15,953 nucleotides of DNA from JANXLS01 sp038227045 (GTDB lineage Bacteria > Planctomycetota > SZUA-567 > H5-PLA8). Each line of letters begins with the position of its first letter. Within the stretch, counting starts at the first letter, position 1. The DNA lies in the NCBI GenBank assembly GCA_038227045.1, contig JBBRQD010000122.1, positions 1 through 15,953 of the forward strand. Direction: 5' to 3'. Both the position numbers and the translations under genes were made by a program. Shown here piece after piece: positions 14,491 through 15,953 of the stretch. The notes beneath the pieces were generated by a model. The model was given only the letters and a program-made list of their open reading frames with translations, was not told where the DNA came from and ran no database searches.

Positions 14491-14510
14491 CCTCTCCCTT
14501 CGGGGAGAGG
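14491..14510 (+). terminator. UUCG-capped hairpin after rsr
   Basis: CCTCTCCC and GGGAGAGG pair perfectly around a TTCG tetraloop, an exceptionally stable RNA hairpin 24 bases after the rsr stop. No T-tract follows, so read-through into the Y-RNA array is plausible. It may instead mark a processing or mRNA-stabilising point, or be a dispersed repeat. Confidence 0.55.
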
Positions 14511-14528
14511 GACATTTAAAGAAGAAAC

Positions 14529-14599
14529 GTGCCGCGAATGCCACTTGGGACTACATTCTACCAAATGAAACGTCTCAAATATTTACCTTGTCGCGGTAC
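14529..14599 (+). ncRNA. Y-RNA-like unit 1 (minimal, no tRNA module)
   Basis: A nine-pair basal stem joins GTGCCGCGA (14529-14537) to TCGCGGTAC (14591-14599), with one G-U pair. The 5' strand carries GCGAATG and the 3' strand TTGTCGC, the pair of motifs found in all four units. The shared core AATGCC, TGG and CTACAT follows the 5' motif. Unlike the other units, no TTCGA T-loop or D-arm is present in the 53-base interior, so this is a short hairpin form. The 5' motif lacks the leading G of the GNCGAA consensus. Confidence 0.6.
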
Positions 14600-14612
14600 A
14601 ATGGAGAGCAGC

Positions 14613-14719
14613 GTACAAGCGGGCGAATGCCTGTGGGAGTACATGGTGACGCCTGGGGTTCGACCCCCCGCTTGGGAAACCAAGGGCACCTCTCGCAAAC
14701 ACTCGTCGCCCGGTTGTAC
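14613..14719 (+). ncRNA. Y-RNA-like unit 2 (T-arm and GAAA-capped acceptor)
   Basis: The basal stem GTACAAGCGGGCGA (14613-14626) pairs with TCGCCCGGTTGTAC (14706-14719) over 14 positions with a single G-G mismatch. The 5' strand contains GGCGAATG, fitting the GNCGAAN0-1G Ro-binding motif of bacterial Y RNAs as I recall it. Inside are a T-arm (14654-14670, loop TTCGACC) and directly after it a perfect acceptor-like hairpin CTTGG-GAAA-CCAAG (14671-14684). A D-arm is not recognisable in 14685-14705. The T-arm-then-acceptor order is a circularly permuted tRNA. Confidence 0.78.
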
Positions 14720-14726
14720 ATGAGTA

Positions 14727-14866
14727 AATGCAGCGAATGCCGGTGGAACTACATGGTCGCGGGTTCGAATCCCGCCACGGACGTCGAACCGCAAGGTTAC
14801 CATCTGTGTAGCTCAGTGGGTAGAGCATGATAACAATGTTTCATTAAACTTTGTCGCTGTTACATT
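14727..14866 (+). ncRNA. Y-RNA-like unit 3 (full permuted tRNA module, YrlA type)
   Basis: Basal stem: CAGCGA (14731-14736) with TCGCTG (14854-14859), extended by AATG/CATT across a three-base bulge. Then follow the T-arm GCGGG-TTCGAAT-CCCGC (14759-14775), acceptor stem CACGGA (14776-14781) with TCTGTG (14803-14808) closed by an insert containing AACC-GCAA-GGTT, TA (14809-14810) and the D-arm GCTC-AGTGGGTA-GAGC (14811-14826). Every tRNA element is present in permuted order, and the open Y stem stands where the anticodon arm would be. This matches the published YrlA architecture. It could be mis-annotated as two half tRNAs. Confidence 0.85.
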
Positions 14867-14877
14867 AATTGAGAGAA

Positions 14878-15028
14878 AAGGATTTCATGGCGAATGCCCG
14901 GTGGAACTACATTTTTAATGTCGAGGACGCGGGTTCGAATCCCGCCATAGACCCTGAATTTTTAGTCTGTGTAGCTCAGTGGTAGAGCACGGAACGTTTC
15001 GCCAAATACTTGTCGCCGTGAGATTTTT
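14878..15028 (+). ncRNA. Y-RNA-like unit 4 (full permuted tRNA module, YrlA type)
   Basis: The basal stem TTTCATGGCGA (14883-14893) pairs with TCGCCGTGAGA (15013-15023) without mismatch (two G-U) and extends outward to 14878/15028. The T-arm is GCGGG-TTCGAAT-CCCGC (14929-14945), and the acceptor stem CATAGAC (14946-14952) pairs fully with GTCTGTG (14965-14971), seven pairs around a 12-base loop. TA and the D-arm GCTC-AGTGGTA-GAGC (14974-14988) follow. The outer Y-stem bases differ from units 2 and 3 yet stay paired, evidence of compensatory change. GGCGAATG is present in full. Confidence 0.86.
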
Positions 15029-15143
15029 AAACCATGTCAAGGATTTCGTACCGTTGGACTTGTCGCATTGATCGTGCTCGAAATAAAAATACAATCGTCA
15101 AAGAGCGTTTGAGCAGGAATAAAGAAAAACTGGAACTCACATC

Positions 15144-15677
15144 ATGATCCCCCCCAACCCCACCCAAATCCCCCCTATGGTCGAAACCGGCGAAGCCACC
15201 GCGTATCTTCCCGCGCCCGGTAACAAAGGCAAGCCCATCACCGTGATTGGGACGAAGACGATTCGCGATGGTTTTGATGCCGGGTGTTTGCAGCAGGCGC
15301 TGAACTCCCGCAGCGGGCCGGGCGTGACGGATTTAATTCTCAATCCTGATGCTCATGTCGGCTATGGGGCGCCCGTAGGCTGCGTGTTGGTTTCGCCGAC
15401 TCATATTTATCCCGGTCCCGTGGGCGTGGATATCAAGTGCAGCATGAGCTTGCTGCAGCTCGATATTCCTGCTAACGCCGTGAAAGAGAAGACTGTGCGG
15501 CGCGCGTTGATCGATGCGATTCTGGAACGCACGCCGACCGGTCCCGGCCAGGGGCAGCGCTCGGCCAGGAAAAGCCGCCGGGTTGACGAGCACCTCGGCA
15601 AACGCGCAATGATTACCGGCGCGTCGGCTGAAGTGTGTGCTGAATTGGTGTCCCCCTTCCCGAAATTAGCCACCTAA
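15144..15677 (+). pseudogene. rtcB: RtcB RNA ligase, truncated after about 168 residues
   Basis: RtcB joins 2',3'-cyclic-phosphate and 5'-OH RNA ends using GTP and Mn2+. Residues 30-168 are typical of the RtcB form found beside rsr (GKPITVIGTKTIRDGFD, LNPDAHVGYGAPVGCV, PGPVGVDIKCSM with metal ligands D96 and C99, then TPTGPGQGQRS). Homology stops at CAEL (15647) and the frame ends after nine foreign codons. Family members run past 400 residues, so all later metal-binding histidines and the guanylylated histidine are missing and the product cannot be a ligase. The 115 bases upstream contain only a lone TTGTCGC (15060) and a weak GGAA ribosome binding site. Confidence 0.88.
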
Positions 15678-15953
15678 ATGCTGCATAAATACACAGAGTA
15701 AATCCCCCTCTATTTTTGGCGGCATGGTCCGCCAGTAAGGGGTTGCAATGCAGCATCATGATCTTAATCCTGAGGCTTTCGAGCCTGAACAGGATCGGAA
15801 ACCTGTTGGGAACACACCGCCGTTGCCGGGAAGTTATGGCGATGAGCCGCGGGGTATTTTTAATGAAGCTTCGGCGGCGGCGATGCCACCGGACGGGCCG
15901 ATCCAGGATGAACAGGCGCTCCATACTTTGCTCGACGAGGCGCTGACTCAAGG
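15649..15953. mobile_element. Foreign sequence interrupting rtcB, possible mobile-element end
   Basis: RtcB similarity ends abruptly and the sequence continues TGTCCCCCTTCCCG, which could be an element terminus starting with TG. Shortly after lies a hairpin TGGCGG-CATGGT-CCGCCA (15717-15734) with outer CCCCT/AGGGG complementarity, then a new gene. No target duplication can be checked because the other end is outside the window, and the family is not recognised. A deletion or recombination junction is an equally possible reading. Confidence 0.4.
15748..15953 (+). CDS. Unknown protein, N-terminal 68 residues (runs off the window)
   Basis: An open frame from ATG 15748 has an excellent ribosome binding site (AAGGGG, five bases away) and no stop before the edge. 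It reads MQHHDLNPEAFEPEQDRKPV, then a proline- and acid-rich, probably disordered stretch, then a helix-like DEQALHTLLDEALTQ. I do not recognise it. Given the position just inside a possible element end it could be a transposition-related gene, but a resident gene brought next to rtcB by recombination fits equally. Confidence 0.55.
   Translation, partial: MQHHDLNPEAFEPEQDRKPVGNTPPLPGSYGDEPRGIFNEASAAAMPPDGPIQDEQALHTLLDEALTQ

Noticed and set aside
14759..14826. Real tRNA genes, because T-arm and D-arm sequences are near consensus
   Set aside because: D-arm and T-arm occur in reversed order around capped acceptor stems and no anticodon arm is present. The open stem with GCGAATG/TTGTCGC fits Y RNA instead.
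14802..14952. A tRNA with a ~100-base intron, reading the unit 3 D-arm with the unit 4 T-arm
   Set aside because: The acceptor pairing across units has an A-C mismatch, while pairing within units 3 and 4 is perfect, and the insert holds the two Y-stem strands of different units.
14529..15028. CRISPR array, because of four repeated motifs with variable sequence between them
   Set aside because: Spacing is irregular, the repeats are diverged and of two alternating kinds, and each pair forms a structured RNA.

Overview
The window looks like an accessory island in the chromosome (or a large replicon) of a GC-rich Gram-negative-type bacterium. It has a textbook sigma-54 promoter, an RtcR activator, an RNA-repair locus, plasmid/phage-style small genes and insertion-sequence debris. 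The phylum cannot be fixed from the sequence. The beta-helix remnant, the IS families and the kinase-like/helicase fusion would suit Planctomycetota, Verrucomicrobiota, Acidobacteriota or Proteobacteria; this is inference only.

Layout. (1) 1-463: the start of an IS21-type element on the minus strand abuts a 5'-truncated ISAs1-type transposase. (2) 497-2359: a short unknown ORF, a DUF932 gene and a second ORF whose start resembles that of the first. Each of the two related ORFs is preceded by a compact RNA element that folds like a SAM-I/SAM-IV-clan riboswitch (P1, P2, P3 with the CAACC/GGUG core, and a loop pseudoknot), with the Shine-Dalgarno running into the 3' strand of P1. (3) 2422-4212: four small plus-strand genes of unknown function, visibly more AT-rich than their surroundings. 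One carries a metallophosphoesterase-like GNHD motif. (4) 4313-10740: a two-gene operon with an ATGA overlap, encoding an M48-type metallopeptidase with a TerB-like tail and a 1727-residue fusion of kinase-like C-lobe, DUF4011, Upf1-like SF1 helicase and PD-(D/E)XK nuclease. This is a candidate anti-phage or genome-defence module. (5) 10741-11104: a convergent gap holding a beta-helix gene remnant and an 18-bp perfect inverted repeat.

(6) 11105-15677: an RNA-repair locus. rtcR is divergent. A sigma-54 promoter (GG-N10-GC) drives rsr, which encodes a Ro60/TROVE-vWA protein. Between rsr and rtcB lie four consecutive Y-RNA-like units. Units 3 and 4 show T-arm, capped acceptor stem, UA and D-arm in that order, which is a circularly permuted tRNA whose anticodon arm is replaced by an open Ro-binding-type stem (GCGAATG paired with TTGTCGC). 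Units 1 and 2 are reduced forms. rtcB keeps only its first ~168 residues, so the ligase half of the locus is probably dead here. (7) 15649-15953: foreign sequence, possibly a mobile-element end, with a new ORF running off the window.

The working model is that RtcR senses RNA damage and switches on rsr, the Y-RNA array and formerly rtcB through sigma-54. The Rsr protein would carry the Y RNAs. The helicase/peptidase pair and the riboswitch cassettes are separate accessory modules parked next to this locus.
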